From NCBI GenBank assembly GCA_030765065.1, contig CM060990.1, positions 286,157,341 through 286,221,340 of the forward strand: a DNA stretch of 64,000 nt. The letters run 5' to 3'. Source of the DNA: Deroplatys truncata (Eukaryota > Arthropoda > Insecta > Mantodea > Mantidae). The notes under the pieces were generated by a model. It saw nothing but the letters and a program-made list of their open reading frames with translations. It searched no databases and was not told the origin of the DNA. The stretch's first letter is position 1, and the number at the start of each line of letters is the position of its first letter. Below are positions 22,545-33,374 of this stretch, piece after piece. Position numbers and translations under genes: made by a program.

Positions 22545-24620
22545 CTGGAAACGTTAGGGTCATCCAGCGCGATGCAAGCTGTACAGATCTAAACTATACT
22601 TTAGAAGGTAGATGGTAGAAGCGCGCAATTAGCTGGAACGATCCTAGATCTGGAAACGTTAGGGACATCCAGCGCAATGCAAGCTGTACAGATCTAAACT
22701 TTACTTTAGAAGGTAGATGGTAGAAGCGCGCAACTAGCTGGAACGATCCTAGATCTGGAAACGTTAGGGACATCCAGCGCAATGCAAGCTGTACAGATCT
22801 AAACCAAAAACTAAACTTTACTTTAGAATGTAGATGGTAGAAGCGCGCAACTAGCTGGAACGATCCGAGATTTGGAAACGTTAGGGAGACACAGCGCAAC
22901 GCAAGATGTACAGATCAAAACAAAGAACCAAACTTTACTTTAGAAGCTAGATGGTAGAAGCGCGCAACTAGCTGGATCGATCCTAGATCTGGAAACGTTA
23001 GGGACATCCAGCGCAATACAGGGTGTACAGATCTAAACCTTACTTTAGAAGGTAGATGGTAGAAGCGCGCAACTAGCTGGAACGATCCTAGATATGGAAA
23101 CTTTAGGGACATCCAGCGCAATACAAGCTGTACAGATCTAAACTTTACTTCAGAAGGTAGATGGTAGAAGCGCATAACTAGCTGGAACGATCCTAGATCT
23201 GGAAACGTTAGGGACATTTAGCGCGGTGCACGCTGTACAGATCTAAACTTTACTTTAGAAGGTAGATGGTAGAAGCGCGCAACTGGCTGGAACGATCCTA
23301 GATCTGGAAACGTTAGGGACATCCAGCGCAATGCAGGGTGTACAGATCTAAACTTTACTTTAGAAGGTAGATGATAGAAGCGCGCAACTAGCTGGAACGA
23401 TCCTAGATCTGGAAACGTTAGGGACATCCAGCGCAATGCAAGCTGTACACATCTAAACCAAAAACCAAACTTTACTTTAGAAGGTAGATGGTAGAAGCGC
23501 GCAACTAGCTGAACTATTCTAGATCTGGAAACGTTAGGGACATCCAGCGCAATGCAAGCTGTACAGATCTAAACTTTACTTTAGAGGGTAGATGGTAGAA
23601 GCGCGCAACTAGCTGGAAGGATCCGAGATCTGGAAACGTTAGGGAGACACAGCGCAATGCAAGCTGTACAGCTCAAAACCACAAACCAAACTTTACTTCA
23701 GAAGGTAGATGGTAGAAGCGCGCAACTAGCTGGATCGATCCTAGATCTGGAAGCGTTAGGGACATCCAGCGCATTGTAACCTGTACAGATCTAAACTTTA
23801 CTTTAGAAGGTAGATGATAGAAGCGCGCAACTAGCTGGAACGATCATAGATCTGGAAACGTTAGGGACATCTAGCGCGGTGCACGACGTAGAGATCTAAA
23901 CTTTACTTTAGAAGGTAGATGATAGAAGCGCGCAACTAGTTGGAACGATCATAGATCGGGAAAGGTTAGGGACATACAGCGCGGTGAACGCTGTACAGAT
24001 CTAAACTTTACATTAGAAGGTAGATGGTAGAAGCGCGCAGCTAGCTGGATCGATCCTAGATCTGGAAACGTTAGGGACATCCAGCGCATAGCAAGCTGTA
24101 CAGATCAAAACCAAAAACCAAACTTTACTTTAGAAGGTAGATGGTAGAAGCGCGCAACTAACTGGAACGATCCTAGATCTGGAAACGTTAGGGACATCCA
24201 GCGCAATGCAAGCTGTACAGATCTAAACTTTACTTCAGAAGGTAGATGGTAGAAGCGTGCAACTAGCTGGAACGATCCTAGATCTGGAAACGTTAGGGAC
24301 ATCCAGCGCATTTCAAGCTGTACAGATCTAAACTTTACTTTAGAAGGTAGATGGTAGAAGCGCGCAACTAGCTGGAACGATCCTAGATCTGGAAACGTTA
24401 GGGACATCCAGCGCATTGCAAGCAGTACAGATCTAAACATTACTTTAGAAGGTAGATGGTAGAAGCGCGCAACTAGCTGGAACGATCCTAGATCTGGAAA
24501 CGTTAGAGAGACACAGCGCAATGCAAGCTGTACAGATCTAAACAAACCAACAAACTTTACTTAAGAATGTAGATGGTAGAAGCGCGCACTAACTGGAACG
24601 ATCCGAGATCTGGAAACGTT
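22545..24620 (+). repeat. Central tandem array of Element 1, about 19 copies of a 105-115 bp unit
   Basis: The phrase CTGGAAACGTTAGGGACATC recurs about every 105-115 bp from 22552 to 24500, with GTAGATGGTAGAAGCGCGCA and GCTGTACAGATCTAAAC in each unit. All copies point the same way, so this array is the spacer between the inverted arms and is not palindromic itself. Some units carry a 10-12 bp addition (CAAAAACCAAAC-like). The minus-strand ORFs with LTFPDLGSFQLVARFYHLPS repeats come from the array and are not considered genes. Confidence 0.95.
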
Positions 24621-25199
24621 CCAACACGTGCCGCGTCTCTGTCACCTGCATGTTGATGATTAGGGGCCTTCTGAATGTTGTTAGGTATCGTGACGACGTA
24701 GTAGCGTAGTGTGACAACGTTGTCAAGCAAGGCGACGACGTGTGACAGTCAAAGGGTAGGGGACAGGGCCTCTACCTTTCACGGATAAAAAAAATTCCCT
24801 GGCGGCAGTTGACACAATCTATGGCTCCTCTCGAGGACTACAGACTTACACATCTCTGAGAGGTCCGGGATTCTGGCACCACACACATTCCATGGATGAA
24901 AGTTACAGAGAGAATAAGCTCTGCTTATGCCGAGAGCCCCTCTCCGCTAGTTTCAACCCTGAAACAGCCAAGAAGATGAAAAAGTAAAAAATGAGGATGG
25001 AGGCGAAAGGATGAGAGGAAAAATTCAGAGGTGGAACGAGCCTTCACAGCATTCGTCTAGTGAGTGGAAAACCTTGAAGATAAAACCTCTAGGAATCAGA
25101 GGGGGTGTGGGATTGAACCGAATACAAGTCACCGACTTACCGTCTGAGCCATTCCACTCGATTGGTTAGTGTGTTACACACTAATGACCTTACGTGTGT

Positions 25200-25280
25200 G
25201 TCGTCGTCCGTGGTGTAGTGGTTATCCTGCTAGCCTCTAGACACCGAGGTCGCGGGTTCAAGCCCGAAGGAGGGCGATGG
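25200..25280 (+). repeat. tRNA-like sequence, right arm
   Basis: Mirror of 21995-22071: TGGTGTAGTGGTTATCCTGC then GCGGGTTCAAGCCCGA, followed by SINE-like sequence with a CCCGTGTCGTAGATTTACGA palindromic stretch. Confidence 0.6.
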
Positions 25281-26099
25281 ACTTTTCGGGCGTAAAAATC
25301 CTTAGCATGGCTTCCTTTGGAAGGGAAGTAAAGCCGGTGGTCCCGTGTCGTAGATTTACGACACGTAAAAGAACCCCAAGCCTGATAGAGGTCTCTGAGC
25401 AAAATTACCACTCTTTCACACCCAATAAGATTTCTCAAGCGAAAACCGTGAACAAATTAGTTGATTGTCGGATACATCCATCTGAAGTCGCGAACTCGCT
25501 ATTGTAAGCAGCATTATCTGGTAAAATGTTACATGTCAGACGTTCCTTTTTAAGAGAATCCTCGATAAAATTATCTTAACTTTAAGAGCACACTAAATTG
25601 CCCTCAATTTTTTTTCCGAGACGAAAGTTTGGAATCTCCATTAAATCTAAACAAGCGAATAGCATACATAACGTGTCTTGAAGAGAAAGTTCCTGTCTAA
25701 GACATTGTTTAGATGTGATGTGTTCTTGTTATGGTTGTAAATAAATATCTACATTAAAGCCTGTCATTCTGATCTGATTATGGGTTCTCACAAGCACATG
25801 ACCGTATGTCTTCCTGCATGTTCGAGTATTTAGAGAGGCGGTCAGCGGTATTTATGTGTGATTTCCTGTATTCATAGGTCTTCGTTTAGCTTCGCTTGCT
25901 CAGAGTGAGTGAGCAAAGTATTGCAACGATAATGTATTCTTCGGCGGTGTTCGGACGTCTCCGAACAGTTTCGGATGCTTAGAGTAAGTAAAGCATTGTG
26001 AAGATTTATGTATTGATCGGGTATAATCGCGCAGATTCGGAAGCTTAACTCGTGAGGCTGCCAACCGAGGAAGGGACAAGTATCTTTCTGAGCAGGTAT

Positions 26100-26635
26100 T
26101 CGCCTACAGACCAGGGAAAACCGCGAAAAAATTAAAGGTCTGAGCGAGTGGCCGACGGTAATCCAGTCAGAGTGCCTTAGAAGCACAGGCCTTCGCATGC
26201 AGACCAGGGAAAACAACGAAAACATCAAAGGTCTGAGCGAGTGGCCGACAGTAATCCAGTCAGTGCCTTAGAAGCACAGGCATTCGCATGCAGACCAGGG
26301 AAAACAACGAAAAAATCAAAGGTCTGAGCGAGTGACCGACAGTAATCCAGACAGAGGGCCTTAGAAGCACATAGGTTAAGATGCAAATGATATAACATGA
26401 AAACATGGTAGCATACGGTGCTCAGGCATTCGCCTGCAGACCAGGGAAAACCACGAAAAAAATCAAAGGTCTGAGCGACTGGCGGATGGTAATCCAAACA
26501 GAGGGCCTTAGAAGCACATAGGTTAAGATGCGATTCACATACAATGAAAACATGGTAGCATACGGGAATCAGGCATTCGCCTGCAGGACAGGGAAAACCA
26601 CGAAAAAATCTAAGGTCTGAGCGACTGACCGACGG
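26100..26635 (-). repeat. Five 146/93-bp tandem repeats, right arm
   Basis: Inverse of the 20735-21180 array with an additional short unit, so unit number changed after the palindrome formed. Confidence 0.85.
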
Positions 26636-27210
26636 TAATCTGGTTACGTGGCATTGTAACGTAATGTTAAGCTGTAAGGGCGGTTCAGGAGACATGGCAG
26701 GCAAAAAGGGGGTGCCCCTACCGTTTAAAGATTTGAACTTGGAGTCTGTTCCATCCATCCTGACGTCTCCGGCTCTGTGAACAATTTCTGTCTAAATGAC
26801 TAATGTTTCAGGAGAGCATCCTTTCCCTCTGCTATGCATAGATCGAGATACCTCCTCCGCTATGCTCACGCGAGATATATACATAGTTGCGTGTTATGAA
26901 TTCATTCATTCGCTTTTAATTCCTTCGAGCCTTAGCCTCTGTGATGAAAATGATTATATAACTGAATGTTTAGAAGGTCTAGACTATCACGTTTGTCTTT
27001 AGGAAATATATTCGGGTTTTTTGCGAAGGAGTGTAATAGGATAATGTTTATAAAAAATAAATGTTGTTTATATTACATAGGCCTCGTTTTTTTATTAATC
27101 TTTTTATGCACCTCATATCACACAGTCCAATATTAAGATGGTTCTGGCTTCTAGATTCCCATTTATTCAAGTCTCTTTCAGTAATAGTTCAATAATTTTT
27201 TTTGTTTAGA

Positions 27211-27581
27211 TTTCATGTAGCATCAATGTTTTAAGATATTGCATTCTCCTTTAAACAATTATGAAATTATTTATGAAATCAATGGTATTGGTAGGTATAG
27301 CAGTAATAATGAGTACATAATTTATATATTATTGCTATATTCTACACACGCGAATGTTTTTCCTTGCATGTTCCACGCTGCACGGTGCTGCAATTCTTCA
27401 TTGATTGAGATCACTGGGAGGTGTTGAGAATGTTCCTATCACATTTCTGTTTATGTTGTTTTAAGCTATCTCGTTCTTCCTCTTCATTTACATTTATCTG
27501 GGCATTCTTGTAACACACATTCACATTATTTGCAGCTTGTTGTAGGTATATACTTCGATGCGGAGAATCATTGCAAGGGGT
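27211..27581. repeat. 371-bp segment present only in the right arm
   Basis: The arms match on both sides (TTTTTTGTTTAGAT before, GAAATCACTCAGACTACAATC after). The left arm at about 20157 lacks the segment. It is AT-rich, with no gene and no clear transposon ends, so this is more likely a deletion in the left arm than an insertion, but either is possible. Confidence 0.6.
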
Positions 27582-27850
27582 ATTAAACTTCTTTCTGCAC
27601 GAAATCACTCAGACTACAATCTAAACATTATTTACACATATTTGTTTTAATACAGTGATGCATGCTTTTGACAACTGCTATCCTACTGGAAATTATTTGC
27701 AACTTGCTGTAGGTATCTGCTTTGAGGTAAGAATCAGTGAATAGACTATTAAACTTCTTTCTGCAGATCCTCGCCCAGACTACATCCTAGGCGTTATTTT
27801 TACACAGTGATGTATACTTTAGACAAATGTTATCCTAGTGAAGTGTGAAT

Positions 27851-28218
27851 TTATAAACTCAACGAATGTAACTCTAAATGAAGCTTTGAAAGGATAGCTG
27901 AATTATTTCTACAAACCTTAACAGCAAGAAAAGACAATTTACATGTCTTAAACTTGCCGGCTGGTACTACTCCATGATATACCATTTTAAACTTCCCAGG
28001 CATTTCCTCCAACTGTTGGTTTGTTAGGGTTGAATATCTTGTCGGAAGAAACACATGCTTATCACCTAAAAGTGCAACCACTCTAGCACCGTATCTCGTA
28101 TGAATTTTTCTTAAGGATTTTATATTATAAGGCTCCTCTGGCTGAAGATCTTGTAGTCTTTGAACGGCCTGGTAAATGCTACCGTCAGCCAATGTGTTAA
28201 GTTGAGATGTCAAACTTT
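27851..28218 (-). CDS. Conserved small-protein exon of Element 1, right arm
   Basis: Inverse copy of 19519-19886 with the same splice acceptor (T-rich tract then TAATGCAG on the minus strand) and an intact frame to the stop at 27851. The frame is also open upstream to an ATG at 28285 only because the intron tail happens to be open. The function proposal, a possible OB-fold DNA-binding protein, is inference as for the left copy. Both exons read toward the centre of the element, opposite to the outward reading of the polymerases in Element 2. Confidence 0.6.
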
Positions 28219-28962
28219 CTGCATTAGGAAGAGAAAAAAAAAACATACTCTTTATTAGAGAGTGTGTTGCATAACAAAATTTCATTTATTTGAAAGATAC
28301 AAAATTATTAACTTTTTTCTGTAAAATATAATAATAAAAAATTATAATATGTGTAAATATAATTGAGGTTCTGATTCACTAATGAAGTTCATTAAGTACT
28401 GTATTTTTCGATTTAAATGGTTTAATATAATGTAAATATTTACTTTGTTAGAGCAAATGATTCGCGCAACAGATTTTTTGTAATATTCTAAAGCAAAAAC
28501 GTTAATAAGGTATTCAAAGAATTGTATTTTCTCCAAAAGGAATATAATTGACTCTGTGAAATCCTGTATTTAAATATCTGGAATAATAATTACTCAACAA
28601 GATGAATACTTAACTAAATTGTTCACATTTTTGAGAATTCGCGCAGTTAGCTATTAAATGTAGAATAAGTCTGCCTAAAATGAATACTTAACTTAACTGT
28701 TCACATTTCAGAAAATTCACCTGTCTAGCTATTAACTTTTAGAATGCTCAGCTATTTACAAATAAATGTCCGACATTAAAAACAAGAACGCAAATATAAG
28801 TTAAATGTACTAAGTAATAAGTTAACTTTTTAATGAAAATGAATTGGTGATACAAGTTACCAAACATGATGTTCGATGAAATTTTACGTTGAAAGAATAA
28901 AGTTTGCAGAGTGCTTAGATCGCTGTGTTCTCACATGTTATTCATCAAATATTTCATTCATC

Positions 28963-29095
28963 TATAGAAAAAAGCTTTTAAACAAATATGGTTCGATCTC
29001 TCTGCTGGAATATTCAAAAAATATCTCTCAAAGGGAGGGGTATTTAAAAACGTTCTCGTCCTATGTTTACTAAGAGAATAAGCCAATCTTTTTAA
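28963..29095 (-). repeat. Block shared with Element 2 (copy 2 of 4)
   Basis: Inverse of 18640-18775; the ORFs through it on either strand are not considered genes. Confidence 0.8.
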
Positions 29096-30479
29096 ATGGA
29101 ATAAATGAAGAGTAACATGGAATGCGCCTTGTTTAGGAATGGGCTCCATATTTCATTATTTATTTAGAATTAAACAAATGTTATTAGTCGTAATAGTTAT
29201 ACACGCGTAATAATCAACTTAACATCCGAACACATACGACTGCAGCCAAAATGCGGAAGTCAATTCATATACAATTAATTAATAAAAAATATTTAATTAT
29301 ATTCATCGATCAGCGAGACCATTATTTATTTTTAATAACGTATGTAATATTTAACTATAATGTTAACCTATTTATTTGTTTAATAACATATGTAATATTC
29401 ACCTATAATGTTAACCGAATCATTTATTTTTTAATAACATTTATAATATTTAACTATAATGTTAACCGTATTTATTTTATTTTTTAATAACATATGTAGT
29501 ATTCACCGATCAGCGAGACGCTTATTTATTTTTAATAACGTATGTAATATTTCTTAAAGTTGAATTCTTTCCACCATCTGAATTCTGAATACTTTATTCG
29601 CAATATTTTATTGAAAGAAATAAGAGCTATAAAACTTAATCATTAATAATCTTCATGTAGAATTTATATTAATTATCGGGGAAAAATTGTTGTAGTAAGC
29701 TTAAAACATGGCTAGGCTTGGTTTTTCCACGGTTTGTGATGAAATTTCTGCACAGAGGTACCCATTAAACTAATCATTAAGAAAATCTATTGTATCGCTA
29801 AAAGTTATTTCCCCAGAGGGTCGGGGTTTTCAGAGCACTTAGGAAACCAATTAAGATGTTTAATGTAGTGGAAACGGCTGGCATTGTCCGCTAATGAGGG
29901 TATACAGGACCAGTATGCGTTCTTCAACCCTCTTAAGTTGTTTAATGTAGTGAAAAACCCCAGCCATTAAGAGCAGGTACCAGGGAAAAACCCTAGCGTT
30001 CCTGGTTTAACAGCTTCTTAAGCTTCATTGTATTAGACGATGCACAGCGGTCGCACTCGTGTTGTTTTTCGTGAAGGATTCTAGTGTTAACGTCTCACTC
30101 TAGATATTTACACCGTCCTTTTCAGTCGGGTTTTTAATTCGTCTAAGCAATGTAATATTTTTTATAAGCCCTCCGCTCAAAAGAAGAATTAAACATGTAT
30201 TATTAGATGTAATAGTTATACACGCGTAATAATCAACTTAACACCTCCATATACGAGAACAACCAGGTGCGCGAGTCAATTCATATACAATTAATTAATA
30301 AAAAAACTTAATTGTTTTCATCGATCGACGAGACGCGTATAATTTCAAATGCGATGTCATTAGTAGGTGAAAAATGGTGGAGATAGCTCCAGGTGTGCAA
30401 GTCAATTACATTAATCAATCAATAATACTTAATTGGTCGACGAGTAGCGTTTAATAACCTCACTCCTTTAGAGACATGA

Positions 30480-31345
30480 TTGCCGGACATTAGCAGTATA
30501 TAAACATTGATTCTTTTTTCAATATCGCATTACCTAATTGAATGACACAATTATCTCATCAAATCGTTAACATGATTTACCGCCGCAGACAGAATGGAGC
30601 CGGGCTAGTCTACACATCGAGACTTGTTAGTGACGTCACGCACACAGTCGTGGAGGGGGGTGAAACTTGTTATTACTAGACAGAAGTCGGCTGCCGGGTT
30701 TTTCATTACATGACGGACTGTTGCCGGAGAGAGGTTAAGACCGTGAGCGTGATAGTTATACATACGCTAGCACACATATACGACGGCGTCCAGGTGCGCG
30801 CGAGTCAATTCATATACAATTAATCAATCAAAAAATACTTAATCGTATTCATCGATCGAAGAGCAGCGTTTAATTGCATTAGTAGTATATAAACATTGAT
30901 TCTTTTTTCAATATCGCATTACCTAATTGAATGACACAATTATCTCATCAAATCGTTAACATGATTTACCGACGCAGACAGAATGGAGCCGGGCTAGTCT
31001 ACACATCGAGACTTGTTAGTGACGTCACGCACACAGTCGTGGAGTGGGGGTGAAAATTGTTATTACCAGACAGAAGTCGGCTGCCGGGTTTTTCATTACA
31101 TGACGGACTGTTGCCGGAGAGAGGTTAAGACCGTGATAGTTATACTATGCTAGCACACACATACGATGACGACCAGTTGCGCGCGAGTCAATTCATATAC
31201 CCTTAATTACATTAATCAATCAAAAATACTTAATCATATTCATCGATCGAAGAGCAGCGTTTAATTGCCTTAGCAGTATATAAACATTGATTCTTTTTTC
31301 AATAACGCATTACCTAATTGATTGACACAATTATCTCATCAAATC
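30480..31345 (-). repeat. Tandem ~390-bp direct repeats, right arm
   Basis: Inverse of 16386-17250; each unit contains the TGACGTCA motif. Confidence 0.85.
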
Positions 31346-31349
31346 GATT

Positions 31350-31915
31350 TCCAGGGCAGCGCCACGCGCCGAGAATCCCATTCCCCTACACCCGAGCGGC
31401 ACACGCCGAGAACCCCATTCCCCTACCGCAACCAATCACCCGGGCAGGATTTAGACAGGACGCTATGAGAGTGGGGTGACGTCGTCAGCGTATAGGAACA
31501 ATACACACTCTCCCACATATCCACAAGGGAACCAATCACACGGGAGGGATTTAGACAAGTCACAATGAGGGGGCGGGAATGTAGCCAACGTATAGGAACA
31601 ATACACACTCTCCCACCTATCCACAGGGAACCAATCAGACCACAAAGGTGAGGGAGGGTACGCACCCACCGTATGGAAACAGTACACACTCTCCCACCTA
31701 TCCACAGGGAACCAATCAGACCACAAAGGGGAGGGAGGGGCCACCGGCACGCGCCCAGACCGCATGGGGGGAGGGGGTAGGACCTGACGACACAGACACG
31801 GGCGGCATTAGGTGAGGCCACAAAGGTAGAGGGCGGGGCTAGCGACACGCGACCAGGCGGCATCTAAGCCCTCAAAGGGAGGGGGCGGGGCTTGTCGGCA
31901 TAGAACAAAGAATCT
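31350..31915 (-). repeat. GC-rich terminal repeats of Element 1, right
   Basis: Inverse of 15840-16380, ending with GGCGGGGCTTGTCGGCATAG near the tip. This phrase also occurs at 50367-50386 in the centre of Element 2. Confidence 0.8.
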
Positions 31916-31967
31916 TATCAGTTGTCGGCATCTGCCTGTGGCCTGGTGCTCTCATAATATACCTACT

Positions 31968-31973
31968 ACGCTG
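31968..31973 (+). repeat. Right target-site duplication of Element 1
   Basis: ACGCTG, partner of 15760-15765; LINE ORF1 sequence resumes right after it. Confidence 0.75.
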
Positions 31974-32520
31974 GTTACAGGCAACTGTTCCCTCTCAGTC
32001 ATGACTACGACAACAGCTTATGAGTGACTTTTTTAAACCAGTGTCCGAAACAGACGTGTTCCAGGTGATGTAGTACCTACAGCGGAAGACGTGCCACCGG
32101 ATGTGAGAGAAGTTGCTGTTGTTCTCTCGTCGGTTACGGATGTCGCGGTGCCGACATCGGCAACTTCAGTGACTGGCAATATTGACAACGTGGCAGCAAG
32201 TTAAATCTCATAGTTGAGGCTGTAAATCGGCAATTGCTACCAGAGAAAGAGACGCAGTCACGAGACCCACGGCTTCGTAAAATGGAACCTCCACGACACG
32301 AAGGTAGCACGGTTCTTCAACCATGGTCAGAGGATGTGGACCGCTCCTTGCCGTTGGTGGCTAACAGAATGGATTATTCGGATTTGCCTATCCTGACCCA
32401 GTGACTCCAGATGGTGATTATGAGAATAATGGTAAGAAAGACAAATATTCGCAAAAACACAGTGTGTCCTTATGCCTTACCGAGAGTACAGGACAAACGG
32501 GCGAAAAGAGTGACGGATCA
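31974..32520 (+). pseudogene. LINE ORF1, 3' part
   Basis: Continuation of the interrupted LINE ORF1. It contains a low-complexity frame (EDVPPDVREVAVVLSSVTD at about 32085-32140), typical of the poorly conserved ORF1 tail, then stops and frame changes. No second zinc knuckle could be confirmed. Confidence 0.5.
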
Positions 32521-32580
32521 GTTTAAACTCTCCATTATGTAGATGTCCGGTCTCTTAGTACTGCTTCATTCCCTTTTTCT

Positions 32581-33374
32581 GTGCTGCTTATTTGGGATGA
32601 TCCTCGTTCATCGTTTTCTTATATGACACTTCTTCGCGCCTGTGTTTCTATTAATCTTAATGACATTCGAAATCCGACGAATAAACGTTTACTTGCTGCA
32701 TTTGTTCAACTATACGATGTTGATGTTGGATTTTTACAGCAATTAAATGTGCCCAATCTTGGCTTTCTGTTGTGTAATTATGAACACTTTGCATATTTTG
32801 GCCCGGACGGTCGAAGAACGGCATTGATTTACAGAAAAGGGATGCATGTTACTAATGTCAACCTCCATCCCTATGGACGCCTCATCTCCGCCCTGTACAC
32901 CGATATAGTCCTCAACGTTGAAGTGAACGAAAATCCTTCTTCAAAACAGCTCTTCTCACTGCCCTTTCTAAGGGTTCTAAATATCTCATTGGTGGTTATT
33001 TTAACTGCACTGTTGCCGCCAAAGATCAACGTGGGATACTCATTCTTAGTCCTATGCTCAAGCAAACTGCAACGCAGTTTGACCTTGCGGGTGCCTGGGA
33101 GTCAAAATATGGTTCTCGTGTGGACTTTACGTTTGTACGTGGATTGCCGGCTTCTAGAATTGACAGATTTTATTTTTCTCTTTTTGTCCCAATTTTGTCC
33201 ATACTGTCCATGATATATGAGTTCAACCTCTTGCGTTCAGTGATAATCATGCAGTCGTCTGTCGGACCACTCGGGTTGCACATATTCTCTCTCCTGGGAG
33301 AGTTTACTGGAAGATTCCTGTGTCTATTTTCGCGAAGGAAGATTGTCAACGAGAGTTCCCCTTACTATGGGTGA
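32581..33374 (+). pseudogene. LINE ORF2 APE-type endonuclease domain, inactivated
   Basis: SINLNDIRNPTNKRLLAAF opens the endonuclease fold. Next comes VDVGFLQQLN, where the family has a catalytic Glu after LQ and this copy has Gln. Then RRTALIYRKGMHV, and in the next frame LIGGYFNC, where the family has GGDFN, so the Asp is replaced by Tyr. SRIDRFYFS and SDNHAVVC (catalytic Asp and His kept) follow in shifted frames. The domain normally nicks target DNA to prime reverse transcription. Two catalytic replacements plus frameshifts make it dead. Confidence 0.8.

Larger units (their letters stand above)
15766..22560 (+). repeat. Left inverted arm of Element 1
   Basis: Reverse-complement match to 24610-31967 with few mismatches by eye (one difference in about 370 bases over the conserved exon). 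Compared with the right arm it lacks about 370 bp (opposite 27211-27581), one 93-bp repeat unit and about 115 bp near the inner edge (opposite 24800-24915). Confidence 0.9.
15766..31967. mobile_element. Element 1: 16.2-kb palindromic Polinton-like element without polymerase
   Basis: The left end AGTAGATATTTATGAGAG and the inverted right end AGTAGGTATATTATGAGAG open inverted arms of about 6.8 kb (15766-22560) and 7.36 kb (24610-31967), separated by a 2-kb tandem array. A 6-bp duplication of LINE sequence flanks it. AG-type ends and 6-bp duplications are Polinton/Maverick features. Contents per arm: GC-rich terminal repeats, ~390-bp direct repeats, one conserved protein-coding exon, 146/93-bp repeats, a block like the sequence upstream of Element 2's polymerase, and a tRNA-like sequence. 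No polymerase, integrase, ATPase or capsid gene is visible, so it depends on other elements for copying and insertion. Confidence 0.85.
24610..31967 (-). repeat. Right inverted arm of Element 1
   Basis: Mirror of 15766-22560, with extra sequence at about 24800-24915 and 27211-27581 and one extra 93-bp unit near 26200. Confidence 0.9.

Noticed and set aside
22594..24545. Minus-strand ORFs with repeated LTFPDLGSFQLVARF units
   Set aside because: Produced by the central tandem array; unit length varies and breaks the frame repeatedly, with no start or splice context.
22545..24620. CRISPR-like array
   Set aside because: Units are contiguous satellite-like repeats of about 110 bp without unique spacers, in eukaryotic DNA.
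15766..31967. Drosophila-type Foldback or Galileo element
   Set aside because: Those have 7-9 bp duplications and P-type transposase links; here the duplication is 6 bp with AGTAG tips, and a PolB-bearing relative is nearby.
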